Origin: JAJEFO01 sp965221845
GTDB lineage: Bacteria > Pseudomonadota > Alphaproteobacteria > Rhodobacterales > Rhodobacteraceae
Length of the DNA stretch: 64,000 nucleotides
Direction: 5' to 3'
NCBI GenBank assembly: GCA_965221845.1
Contig: OZ244919.1
Location: 1 to 64,000 of the forward strand
The position numbers and the translations under genes were made by a program. The notes below the pieces were generated by a model. That model did not search any database. It was not told where the DNA came from and saw only the letters and a program-made list of their open reading frames with translations. Positions 55,603 to 63,539 of the stretch are shown piece by piece (within the stretch, counting starts at the first letter, position 1; each line of letters begins with the position of its first letter).

Positions 55603-56062
55603 TGACATGGTCCTCCCAGTCCTCCACTCCGACTTCCCATTCTGGCACGGCCCAGCCTCGGACAGAGACCCCCGCCTGGTGCACGGTCTCGGGCGTGCCG
55701 GAAACCAGCGGATGCCAGTCGTGAAGCGGCCTGCCTTCCAGGATCAACCTGTACGCGCATGTGCGCGGCATCCAGTGCGCGACTTCCTCGATGTTCGCGG
55801 GCGTCAGGACGACGCAATCCGGAACCAGCCGCCTGCGAATGTCGTATTGGGAACACCTGCAGGCTTCATCGTCAAGAAGGCGGCAGGCAATGCGCGTGTA
55901 GGCGACCTCGCCGGTCTCCGCGTCCTCGAGCTTGTTCAGGCAGCACAGTCCGCAGCCGTCGCACAGCGCCTCCCATTCCTTGCGGCTCAGGCCCTCGAGA
56001 GGGATCCGTTCCCAGAAGCGGTCACGCAAGCCGTCCCGATCTATCGGGTCCGGCGCGCTCAC
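55589..56062 (-). CDS. YcgN-family cysteine cluster protein (UPF0260)
   Basis: A 157-residue cytoplasmic protein. The conserved Cys cluster CDGCGLCCLNKLED (residues 34-47) is followed by TRIACRLLDDEACRCSQYD and VPDCVVLTPANI, then HWMPRTCAYRLILEGRPLHDWHPL; this zinc- or iron-binding family (CxxCxxCC) has no firmly known job. It ends a minus-strand run prs-ribF-ycgN, 18 bp downstream of ribF, so it is probably co-transcribed with it. Confidence 0.9.
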   Translation of the reverse strand: MSAPDPIDRDGLRDRFWERIPLEGLSRKEWEALCDGCGLCCLNKLEDAETGEVAYTRIACRLLDDEACRCSQYDIRRRLVPDCVVLTPANIEEVAHWMPRTCAYRLILEGRPLHDWHPLVSGTPETVHQAGVSVRGWAVPEWEVGVEDWEDHVISDA

Positions 56063-56080
56063 GACGGCCTTGAAGCGGGA

Positions 56081-57031
56081 TCAAGCATGGATCTGCTCGT
56101 TCTTCATTTCCGCCAGCAAGGAACGGGCCCTTGCACTGTCATCGTCCATTGCAGCGACCAGCGCATCAAGGCCCTTGAACCGCCTTTCGGGACGCAGGTA
56201 CCGAACCAGGGCGACGCTCAGGCTGGCGCCGTAGAGATCTCCTGAAAAGTCAAAGAGGTGCACCTCGAGGTTTGGCACGTTGTCGCCGAACATCGGCCTG
56301 ACGCCCAGCGAGGCGACACCCTCGTAGCCGCCCTTTGCGGAACCGTCCAGGACGTCCGCCTTGACCGCGTATACGCCGAATCTGGGAGGATGAAGCCCCT
56401 CCATCGCGACGTTTGCTGTCGGATAGCCCAGTTCGCGTCCGCGCCGGTGCCCGTGAAGCACCGCGCCTTCGATGCGGTGCAGGTGCCCCAGCATGGCGGC
56501 GGCGTCTTCGGGCCTGCCGTCACTCAGGGCCTTGCGGACCCGGCTCGAAGAGACCTCATCTCCGTTTTCGGCAACCAGTTCGGCGATCGTGACGCCGAAT
56601 CCCATTTCCTCGCCATGTGCCTCCAGGGTCTTCGCGTTGCCGGCCCGGCCCTTGCCGAAGCGGAAGTCCGCGCCCACGGTGACGTGGACGAGGCCAAGGC
56701 AGTTGCGGATGATTTCGCTGGAGAATGCCTCCGGACTCAGGGACGCCAGACGGCCGTTGAACGGCATCTCGCAGAGAAGTTCCACGCCGAGGCTCTGCAG
56801 GCGGTGCGCGCGCGCGGCTGCGTTCATGAGCCGGAAAGGCGGGGCGGAAGGCGCGAAGAACTCCCTGGGGTGCGGCTCGAAGGTCAGGACGCCAAGAGGC
56901 GCGTCGGCAGCCTTCGCGGCAACGCCGAGGACGGCCTGATGACCGACATGGACACCGTCGAAGTTGCCTATCGCTGCAGTGGCTCCCCGATCATGCGGTT
57001 GCACGCGCGTGATGTCGCGAATGATGCGCAT
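56081..57031 (-). CDS. ribF: Bifunctional riboflavin kinase/FAD synthetase
   Basis: A 316-residue enzyme making FMN from riboflavin and then FAD. The N-terminal nucleotidyltransferase has AIGNFDGVHVGHQAVL, FEPHPREFF and SSSRVRKAL; the C-terminal flavokinase has GELGYPTANV-like GRELGYPTANVAM, YEGVASLGVRPMFGDN and EVHLFDFSGDLYG. ATG 57031 (MRIIRDI) is the family start; the longer open frame upstream is not conserved. It lies between prs and ycgN on the same strand. Confidence 0.94.
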   Translation of the reverse strand: MRIIRDITRVQPHDRGATAAIGNFDGVHVGHQAVLGVAAKAADAPLGVLTFEPHPREFFAPSAPPFRLMNAAARAHRLQSLGVELLCEMPFNGRLASLSPEAFSSEIIRNCLGLVHVTVGADFRFGKGRAGNAKTLEAHGEEMGFGVTIAELVAENGDEVSSSRVRKALSDGRPEDAAAMLGHLHRIEGAVLHGHRRGRELGYPTANVAMEGLHPPRFGVYAVKADVLDGSAKGGYEGVASLGVRPMFGDNVPNLEVHLFDFSGDLYGASLSVALVRYLRPERRFKGLDALVAAMDDDSARARSLLAEMKNEQIHA

Positions 57032-57166
57032 GCTTCGGGGCGTATCGTGCGAACCGGCCTCCTGCAAGGGCGGAGCGCGCGAGACCGGATGCGGGTCCGG
57101 GGCGTGCAGGAACCCTCTGGCGGACGCGCCATCCACGGAGATCCGGCGGAACCGGCGAGGCCCGGG

Positions 57167-58183
57167 TCAGGCCGAATACAGCCCGTCGTAGATCGGCTCC
57201 AGCATCGCGGCGCTGAACAGGCTTGACACGCTGGTTCCCTGCCAGATGTTCTGGATGGCCTGGGCAAACACCGGTGCAGTCCGAACGACCCGGATGTTCC
57301 CGGCCCGTTCCGTCTCCGCGGCGGGCTCGATCGTGTCGGTGATCACGAGGCTCTTCATGACGGATCCGGTGACGCGCTCGATCGCGGGACCCGAAAGGAC
57401 GCCGTGCGTGATGTAGGCGTGAACCTCCTTCGCCCCCTCGTTGACGAGCGTTTCGGCGCCCTTGCACAATGTGCCGGCGGTGTCGACGATGTCGTCAACG
57501 ACGATGCAGACCCGATCCTTCACCTCGCCGATCACGGTCATCTCCGCCACGTCGCCGGGGCTCTCGCGTCTCTTGTCGACGATCGACAGCGGCGCCCCGA
57601 TGCGCTGGGCCAGCTCCCGCGCCCGCGAGACGCCGCCGACATCCGGCGACACCACGGTGATCTGGTCGAGCCTCTCCCTGAACGCATGCCTGATGTCGAG
57701 CGCGAAGATCGGCGAGGCGTATAGGTTGTCGACCGGCACGTCGAAGAACCCCTGGATCTGCGCCGCATGCAGATCCATCGTCAGGACACGCTCGATGCCG
57801 GCACTGACGATCATGTTCGCCACCAGCTTGGCCGAGATCGGGACCCGGGACTTCGTCCGCCGGTCCTGCCGCGCATAGCCGAAATACGGCACGACGGCCG
57901 TCACGCGCTGGGCGGATGAGCGGCGCAGGGCGTCAGCCATGATCAGCAGTTCCATCAGGTTGTCATTGGCCGGGTTTGACGTGGACTGCAGGATGAAGGT
58001 CTCCTCGCCGCGGACGTTCTCGAACACCTCGACGAAAATCTCGCCGTCGTTGAAGCGCTCGACCCGCGTCCTGACCAGTTCCACGCCCGTTCCGCAGTGC
58101 ATCGACATGCGTCGGCAGACGGCCGAAGCCATGGAGGGGTTTGAATTTCCTGCGAGTATCTTGGGGCCTTCACCTTGGGGCAT
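57167..58183 (-). CDS. prs: Ribose-phosphate pyrophosphokinase
   Basis: A 338-residue enzyme that makes PRPP from ribose-5-phosphate and ATP, feeding nucleotide, His and Trp synthesis. ILAGNSNPSMASAV at the N-terminus, the flexible loop PYFGYARQDRRTKSRVPISAK, LTMDLHAAQIQGFFD, VVSPDVGGVSRAREL and the PRPP loop CIVVDDIVDTAGTL are all intact. ATG 58183 (MPQGEGPKIL) is chosen over ten upstream codons. It is divergent from the HCCA isomerase gene. Confidence 0.96.
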   Translation of the reverse strand: MPQGEGPKILAGNSNPSMASAVCRRMSMHCGTGVELVRTRVERFNDGEIFVEVFENVRGEETFILQSTSNPANDNLMELLIMADALRRSSAQRVTAVVPYFGYARQDRRTKSRVPISAKLVANMIVSAGIERVLTMDLHAAQIQGFFDVPVDNLYASPIFALDIRHAFRERLDQITVVSPDVGGVSRARELAQRIGAPLSIVDKRRESPGDVAEMTVIGEVKDRVCIVVDDIVDTAGTLCKGAETLVNEGAKEVHAYITHGVLSGPAIERVTGSVMKSLVITDTIEPAAETERAGNIRVVRTAPVFAQAIQNIWQGTSVSSLFSAAMLEPIYDGLYSA

Positions 58184-58289
58184 TGGCAATGGCGTCCTTG
58201 GCGGCCTGCGCAAGCGGCAGAATCAAAGTTGACACCGCTTAGCACGGGCATACGTTCACGCAAACTGACTTGTGAGAAAGAGGCCGGAA

Positions 58290-58892
58290 ATGGCGCATGT
58301 CGACTACTATCTCGGGGTGTTCTCGCCCAACTGCTACCTGGCCGGAACGCGCCCCGGCGAGATTGCGGCGGCGCACGGAGCCACGATCGCCTACAAGCCG
58401 CTGGATCTCATGGCGCTGTTTGCGAGAACCGGCGGCGTGCCGCCCGCGCAGCGGCACGTGTCGCGCCAGGAGTACCGGCTGATCGAGATGGAGCGGAACG
58501 CGAAGGCGGCCGGGATGCCGATCAACCTGCATCCTGCCCACTGGCCGACAAACCCCGCGCCCGCCTCCTACGCGGTCATCGCGGCGCAGAAGGACGGCAG
58601 CGGCGACCTCGGAGCGCTGGTCGCGGCCTTGACCCGGGCCTGCTGGGCGGAAGAGAGGGACATCGCCGAGGATGCCGTGATCAAGGCCTGCCTCGAGGCC
58701 GCCGGATTCGACTCCGCGCTTGCCGACAGCGGTCTTCTCTCCGGTGCAGAGATCTACGAAGCGAACCTGGAGGACGCCGTGAATGCCGGCGTCTTTGGCG
58801 CCCCCTTCTTCATAACCGACGACGACAGGCGCTTCTGGGGCCAGGACCGCATGGAGCATCTGGCGGCGCATCTGGAATCGCGCGGCGCGTAG
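58290..58892 (+). CDS. 2-Hydroxychromene-2-carboxylate isomerase-family (DsbA/GST-kappa fold) protein
   Basis: A 200-residue thioredoxin-fold protein: VDYYLGVFSPNCYLAG at the N-terminus with Ser/Cys in the active-site turn, a helical insert, then VFGAPFFITDDDRRFWGQDRM near the end, the cis-Pro and substrate strand of HCCA isomerases. The founding enzyme acts in naphthalene breakdown with glutathione, but most genomic members lie outside such pathways, as here, so the substrate is unknown. ATG 58290 follows GAGGCCGGAA; a GTG six codons earlier is also in frame. It converges with tpiA. Confidence 0.85.
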   Translation: MAHVDYYLGVFSPNCYLAGTRPGEIAAAHGATIAYKPLDLMALFARTGGVPPAQRHVSRQEYRLIEMERNAKAAGMPINLHPAHWPTNPAPASYAVIAAQKDGSGDLGALVAALTRACWAEERDIAEDAVIKACLEAAGFDSALADSGLLSGAEIYEANLEDAVNAGVFGAPFFITDDDRRFWGQDRMEHLAAHLESRGA

Positions 58893-58968
58893 AGGCGGCG
58901 CGGGCCTCCGGCGCGCCGCCCTCGCTGCCGCCTCGCGAAAAGGGCCCAGGCGTTCGGCGAAAGGGCCC

Positions 58969-59712
58969 TCACGCCCGCTCCAGGGCCGCGACGATCGCCC
59001 CGAAGTCGTCCGCCTTGAGCGACGCGCCGCCGACCAAGGCGCCGTTCACGTTCGGCACGCCGAATATCTCGCGCGCGTTCGACGGATTCACCGAACCGCC
59101 GTAAAGCAGCCGGATTTCCCGCGCCAGGGCGCCGAAGCGGACGGCCAGCTCACTTCGGATGTCCGCATGCACTTCCGCGATTTCGGGCATCGCGGGCACC
59201 TTGCCGGTCCCGATCGCCCAGACCGGCTCGTAGGCCACGACGGTGTTCCGTCCGTTCGCGCCGTCAGGAACCGAGCCGCGGAGCTGGCTGCGCACGGTCT
59301 CCATGGTGCGCCACGCCTCCCGCTCCTGCAGCGTTTCCCCCACGCAGACGATTGCGGCAAGTCCGCCGGACCAGGCCGCCATCGCCTTTGCCCGGACGTC
59401 GGCGTCGCGTTCGCCGTGGCCTGAGCGCCGTTCGGAGTGACCGACGATGGTGCAGGCGCCGCCGGCGTCAGCGATCATCGCGGCCGAGATGTCGCCGGTA
59501 TGCGCGCCCGATGCGGCCGCGTGGCAGTCCTGCGCGCCGACGGCGACGGCAGTTCCGGCCAAGGCCCGGGCCATCGGATGCAGCAGCGTTGCCGGCGGGC
59601 ATACCAGGATGTCGCATGCCGGCGACGGAAACGCGGAAGCGAGAGTCCGGGCTTCGTCCAGGCTCGCGGACGTCCCGTTCATTTTCCAGTTGCCGGCCGC
59701 CAGCCTGCGCAT
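58969..59712 (-). CDS. tpiA: Triose-phosphate isomerase
   Basis: A 247-residue glycolytic enzyme interconverting DHAP and glyceraldehyde-3-phosphate. Catalytic residues are in place: Asn8 and Lys10 (AAGNWKMNG), His92 in VGHSERR, Glu162 in AYEPVWAIGTGK, and the phosphate loop LLYGGSVNP. The stretch QDCHAAASGAHTGDIS replaces the usual QDVHWEEEGAFTGEVS, a less common version. ATG 59712 is chosen, since the frame upstream lies antisense-like over sufA's end. It is 40 bp downstream of sufA on the same strand. Confidence 0.94.
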   Translation of the reverse strand: MRRLAAGNWKMNGTSASLDEARTLASAFPSPACDILVCPPATLLHPMARALAGTAVAVGAQDCHAAASGAHTGDISAAMIADAGGACTIVGHSERRSGHGERDADVRAKAMAAWSGGLAAIVCVGETLQEREAWRTMETVRSQLRGSVPDGANGRNTVVAYEPVWAIGTGKVPAMPEIAEVHADIRSELAVRFGALAREIRLLYGGSVNPSNAREIFGVPNVNGALVGGASLKADDFGAIVAALERA

Positions 59713-59752
59713 CACCCAATGCCGGCTCCCGGGAAGGCCTTGCGATGAAGGC

Positions 59753-60142
59753 TCATCGCCGCGTCCCGGCTTCCCGTTCGGAGGACAGCTGGCCGACGTC
59801 CTTGAACTTGATGGACTCGCCACACCCGCAGGCGTCCTCGACGTTCGGGTTCCTGAACTTGAACCCCGACTCCAGCAGGGAGACCTCGTAGTCGATCTCG
59901 GTCCCGAACAGGAACATCTGCGCCATCGGCGCGATCATGACGCGGGCGCCGTCCTTCTCAACGACCTCGTCCAGCGGGTCCACTTCGTCGGCGTAGTCCA
60001 TGGTGTATTCCATGCCCGCGCAGCCGCCCTTCTTGACGCCAATGCGAAGGCCGGCGCGGCCATCGCGCTTCATGAGCTTCGCGATCTGGCCGACCGCTGC
60101 AGGGGTCATGGTCACAGCGGCCTTCTCCGAAGTTCCGAACAT
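59753..60142 (-). CDS. sufA: Iron-sulfur cluster assembly A-type carrier, SUF type
   Basis: A 129-residue HesB/IscA-family carrier that receives Fe-S clusters and passes them to target proteins. The three ligand cysteines are present: Cys41 in KKGGCAGMEY and Cys105/Cys107 in DACGCGES. The start is ATG at 60142, sharing one base with the sufT stop, so the two are coupled. Named sufA from its place after the SUF-associated DUF59 gene; erpA-type function cannot be excluded. Confidence 0.88.
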   Translation of the reverse strand: MFGTSEKAAVTMTPAAVGQIAKLMKRDGRAGLRIGVKKGGCAGMEYTMDYADEVDPLDEVVEKDGARVMIAPMAQMFLFGTEIDYEVSLLESGFKFRNPNVEDACGCGESIKFKDVGQLSSEREAGTRR

Positions 60143-60507
60143 CACATGAATCCCAGTTCGAGCCGCGCCTCGTCGGACATCATTTCCATGCCCCAGGGCG
60201 GATCCCAGGTGAGAGAGACTTCGACCTGCTTCACGCCGGGCAGGGGCTCCACGGCCTCGGCAACCCATCCGGGCATCTCTCCTGCAACCGGACATCCCGG
60301 CGCGGTCAGGCTCATGACGACCTTCACGGCCCCGTCATCGGAGATGTCGATCGTGTAGACCAGGCCAAGATCGTAGATGTTCACTGGAATTTCCGGATCG
60401 TACACCGACCGACATGCCGCCACGACCGAGTCGTAAAGAGGATGGTCGGTGGACGACGGCGCGATCAGCGGCGTGCCCTCGAGCCTTTCGGCGGGTTCTG
60501 CGGTCAT
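60142..60507 (-). CDS. sufT: SUF system DUF59 (MIP18-family) protein
   Basis: A 121-residue Fe-S maturation factor: VVAACRSVYDPEIPVNIYDLGLVY and SLTAPGCPVAGEMPGWVAEA carry the conserved DPE and Cys of MIP18/SufT proteins, and VEVSLTWDPPWGMEMMSDEARLELG ends it. In alphaproteobacteria this gene normally stands inside a suf cluster, followed by sufA. Here the cluster stops: 90 bp upstream lies an IS5 element and no sufBCDS gene is seen in the remaining window. Confidence 0.88.
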   Translation of the reverse strand: MTAEPAERLEGTPLIAPSSTDHPLYDSVVAACRSVYDPEIPVNIYDLGLVYTIDISDDGAVKVVMSLTAPGCPVAGEMPGWVAEAVEPLPGVKQVEVSLTWDPPWGMEMMSDEARLELGFM

Positions 60508-60596
60508 GGCTGCCTCAGTCTGTCTTTGAGGGTCTGTATAAGGCCTGCGCCCCTGCCAGTAAAGACGCCTGGACGGGCCGGGTGTAGCCCAGATTA

Positions 60597-61467
60597 GGGC
60601 CCGTTGACACTCATGTCGCCGCGACCACGCCGGCGACGAGGTGGATCCCGGCGGCAAAGCTCGCGTCGGTCTTGTCGTACCGGGTCGCGATCGCACGGAA
60701 CTCCTTGATCTTCGCGAAGAAGTTCTCCACCAGGTGCCGCCAGCCGTAGACCTCCCGGTCATGCGCCCGCGACACCGTCCGGCTCCGCTTCGACGGGACC
60801 GCCGCCTCCGCCCCGCGTTCCGCCAGGTCCTCCAGCAGCCAGTCCGCGTCGAACGCCCTGTCGCCGACGAAGGCCCCGAACGCCAGGCCGTCGAGAAGCC
60901 CCGGCACCCCCTTGAGGTCGTGCGCCTGGCCGGGAAGGATCCTGAAGCGGACCAGATAGCCGAGCGCGTCCACGACGGCCACGACCTTGCTCGTCAGGCC
61001 GCCTCTGGAACGACCGATCCCCTGGCTCGAGGTCCCCCTTTTGCGCCGGACGCCTTCCGGTGCGCCTGGACGACCGTGCCGTCGACGAACACCCACTCGA
61101 GGCCGGACTCCTCGGACAAGGCGTCGGAAACGCGTTCGAAAACTCCCGAAAGCGCCCAGCGCCGGAACCGCTTGAAGACGCTGTTCCAGTTCCCGAACCG
61201 CGCGGGGAGGTCGCGCCACGGCGACCCCGTGCGGAACCGCCAGAGCACCGCCTCCATGAAAAGGCGGTTGTCCGCCGCCGTGCCGCCGGGATCGGACTTC
61301 TTGCCCGGCAGCATGTCCTCGATCCGCGCCCACATGGCGTCGGTCAGAACCGTCCTGTCTGCATTCATGATGTCACCTGTTTCCTGCCCGTGCCGCCGTT
61401 CCGGCGGTCATCGGGGAAGGAAATGGCATGGAAGCGGGCGATTCGCAAGGCAACTGTCAACGGGCCC
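60597..61467 (-). mobile_element. Complete IS5-family (IS427 group) insertion sequence
   Basis: 871 bp bounded by perfect inverted ends GGGCCCGTTGACA, with a TA target duplication at 60595-60596 and 61468-61469. One transposase is encoded in two overlapping frames. Ends, duplication and reading frames all look intact, so it is probably recent and able to move. Confidence 0.92.
60611..61368 (-). CDS. IS5/IS427 transposase, made by -1 frameshift of two frames
   Basis: The first frame starts at ATG 61368 (MNADRTVLTDAMWARIEDML) and carries the DUF4096-type head with WRDLPARFGNWNSVFKRFRRW and the first catalytic Asp (VFVDGTVVQAHRKASGAKGG). It ends at 60994. The second frame, -1 relative to the first, continues SRGGLTSKVVAVVDALGYLV, FVGDRAFDADWLLEDL (second Asp) and REVYGWRHLVENFFAKIKEF (catalytic Glu, YREK-like) to 60611. 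The frames meet near a slippery run AAAAGGGGG (minus strand, 61034-61042), the usual device of IS427-type elements. The joined product is about 252 residues. Confidence 0.88.
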
Positions 61468-61499
61468 TAGTTGACGACCGCGATTCTCTTCTGCCACGC

Positions 61500-61729
61500 T
61501 TTACCTGCGGCGCATCGTGCAACGGCCGGACGAACCGGCCTGCGGCGCGCTGCATGAGATGCCGTAATGGGGCGGCGATTCGCACCAGCGCCGGTTTTGA
61601 TCGGAGAGTTGGAAGGCAGCCGGTCTGGTGTCGTTGTCCCTGCCACGCACAGCATGTGCCATTGTGGGTGGCGGAAGTGTTCCCGGAGGAGCGCTTCCTG
61701 GTTCCATGATGACAGAAAGGACAACGACA
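61500..61729 (+). ncRNA. Candidate bridge-RNA region of the IS110 element
   Basis: IS110-group elements carry, in the long non-coding stretch before the transposase, a structured bridge RNA that pairs with target and donor DNA. This element has such a stretch without a convincing gene and with a perfect stem GGCCGG-ACGAA-CCGGCC (61525-61541) plus further GC-rich stems. The RNA itself is inferred from family and position only; its exact ends and loops are not determined. Confidence 0.4.
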
Positions 61730-62773
61730 ATGGAAATCTTTATCGGACTGGACGTGTCGCTGGCAAGCACGTCGGTTTGCGCGCTCGGCGCCAATGGGAA
61801 GACAGTGAACGAGGCGAAGGTGCCTTCCGATCCCGGATCGCTCGTCGAGCACATTCGCGGGCTGCCCGGCAGCGTCGTTGCGGTCGGCCCGGAGGCCGGC
61901 CCCCTGTCGCAGTGGCTTCACAGGGGGTTGAGCGAGGCCGGCTTCGAGACGGTGCTCATGGAGACGAGGCGCGTGAAGGCCTCGCTGAAGGCGGCCCCGG
62001 TCAAGACGGACCGGCGGGACGCCGAGGGAATCGCCCACCTCCTGCGCATGGGCTGGTTCCAGCCCGTGCACTGCAAGTCGGTCGCGTCCCAGGAGAAGCG
62101 GGCCCTGCCGACCTCGCGCAGCGCGCTGGTGGAAGGCCTCACGCGGCTCGAGCTCTCCGTGCGCGGCCTCCTTCGCAACTTCGGGCTGAAGCTGGGCCGT
62201 GTCTCGAAGGGCCGCTGGGAGGAACGGGTCCGGGAACCGGCCGCGGACAACGCGATGCTGTCGGACGCGGTCGCGCCGATCCTGCGGCTGCGCGCGCAGA
62301 TGCGCAACGAGCTGGCCATGATGACGAAGAGGGTCCGGAGCCTGGCCATGTCGGACGCCACGTGCCGTCTGCTGATGACGATGCCTGGCGTGGGCCCGGT
62401 CACGGCGCTGACCTTCGTCACGGCGGTCGACGACCCGACCCGGTTCCGAAGGACGAGGGACATCGGCGCCTGGGCGGGGCTGACGCCGAAACGGAGCCAG
62501 TCGGGGGAACGGGACGTCTCCGGCGGGATCACGAGGACCGGCGACGTCGCGCTGCGCACGGCGCTGTTCCAGGCCGCCACGGTGATGCTGCACGCCAGCA
62601 GGAAAATGAACTGGCCGAAGTCCTGGGCTCTGCGCATTGCGACGAGGCGTGGCGGGAAGCGCGCCACGACCGCGCTGGCCCGGCGCATGGCCATGGTGCT
62701 GCTCCGGATGTGGCGTGACGGGACGGAGTTCCGCTTCACCCGCGAGCCAGCGATGGCACCGGATCCGGCATGA
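61730..62773 (+). CDS. IS110 family transposase
   Basis: A 347-residue recombinase. The N-terminal RuvC-like DEDD domain has IFIGLDVSLAST (Asp), VGPEAGPLSQWLH (Glu) and PVKTDRRDAEGIAHLL (two Asp); a coiled-coil linker follows; the C-terminal Tnp domain has MPGVGPVTALTFV, RDIGAWAGLTPKRSQSGERD and SGGITRTGDVALRTALF with the catalytic Ser. ATG 61730 follows GAAAGGA; an upstream in-frame ATG is less likely since the family starts at this beta strand. The frame is intact. Confidence 0.92.
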   Translation: MEIFIGLDVSLASTSVCALGANGKTVNEAKVPSDPGSLVEHIRGLPGSVVAVGPEAGPLSQWLHRGLSEAGFETVLMETRRVKASLKAAPVKTDRRDAEGIAHLLRMGWFQPVHCKSVASQEKRALPTSRSALVEGLTRLELSVRGLLRNFGLKLGRVSKGRWEERVREPAADNAMLSDAVAPILRLRAQMRNELAMMTKRVRSLAMSDATCRLLMTMPGVGPVTALTFVTAVDDPTRFRRTRDIGAWAGLTPKRSQSGERDVSGGITRTGDVALRTALFQAATVMLHASRKMNWPKSWALRIATRRGGKRATTALARRMAMVLLRMWRDGTEFRFTREPAMAPDPA

Positions 62774-63096
62774 GCACGGCCGCACCGGAACTGCAGCCCG
62801 TGACGAAGAGGGAAGGAACGGGATCCGCCTCTTGAGAGGCGGCCCGTCCACGGACGTCCCCTTGCCGGGACGCGGTCCCCGATGATGTCGTCAGCTGCCT
62901 CGTTGCCGAACCGCGCTGCCGCGTTCGAGCACGCTTTTGAGATTGACACTCGGGGACCGGATTGGACCAGGCATCATGCAGGCGGCCGGCGGGCCGACCA
63001 CGGACGGAAGCAAGATGCCCGGCGGCGGACGTGAAGCGGACCTTCCCGGAAACAGGGAGGCAGGGCCCTGAACGAAACCTGAACGGCTTCGACCCC

Positions 63097-63164
63097 GCCG
63101 GGGATTGCCTGGTTCGCCTCGCCAGACTCCTGCGGTCGCTTCGGCGAACCAGGCAATCCCCGGC
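63097..63164. repeat. 22-bp perfect inverted repeat
   Basis: Arms 63097-63118 and 63143-63164 are exact reverse complements around 24 bp. In the 766-bp space between the IS110 gene and the ISKra4 remnant no gene was recognised. The repeat may be an IS end, a strong hairpin, or a palindromic protein site; no T-run follows. Confidence 0.85.
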
Positions 63165-63539
63165 TCCGGACCAAAAGCCAACGCCGCTCCCGGCATGAAC
63201 GCCGCGCGCCCTTGCCGCCGGCGCCGGGACAGAACTGTTTGGTTCGGGCTTCGTGGCCGCTCAGGCACAGGAATCTTGTGCTTGACGGTGGGGGCCCCAT
63301 TACGGAAGGCAGATGCAGGAGTGCGTGTCATGACGAAGAGCGAAGGGAGCCGGGTGCACCGCCATCCGGACGCGGCGGGCTGTCCGGAGGGCCTTCCCGA
63401 GGACGAGGCGGCGGCGCATCCGCCGCCGGTCCGCAGGCACGCGGGCGGGTTCACGCGATGCTGGATCGAGGGGGGCGAGGTGCGGAGCCGCGACGTCGCG
63501 GGGGACGGCACGCCGGAGGCGCTGCCGGGGCGGTCCCGG

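Larger units (their letters stand above)
61470..62860 (+). mobile_element. IS110-family element (ends not defined)
   Basis: A single IS110 transposase gene preceded by about 260 bp of non-coding DNA and followed by an 8-bp hairpin (62825-62842). No terminal inverted repeats were seen, which is normal for the IS110 group. The left end may have been hit or bordered by the IS5 insertion, since IS5 ends at 61467. Boundaries are approximate. Confidence 0.6.

Noticed and set aside
60994..61368. IS5 first frame as a truncated transposase
   Set aside because: The continuation in the -1 frame at a slippery run, with all catalytic residues, perfect ends and target duplication, indicates a normal two-frame IS427 transposase.
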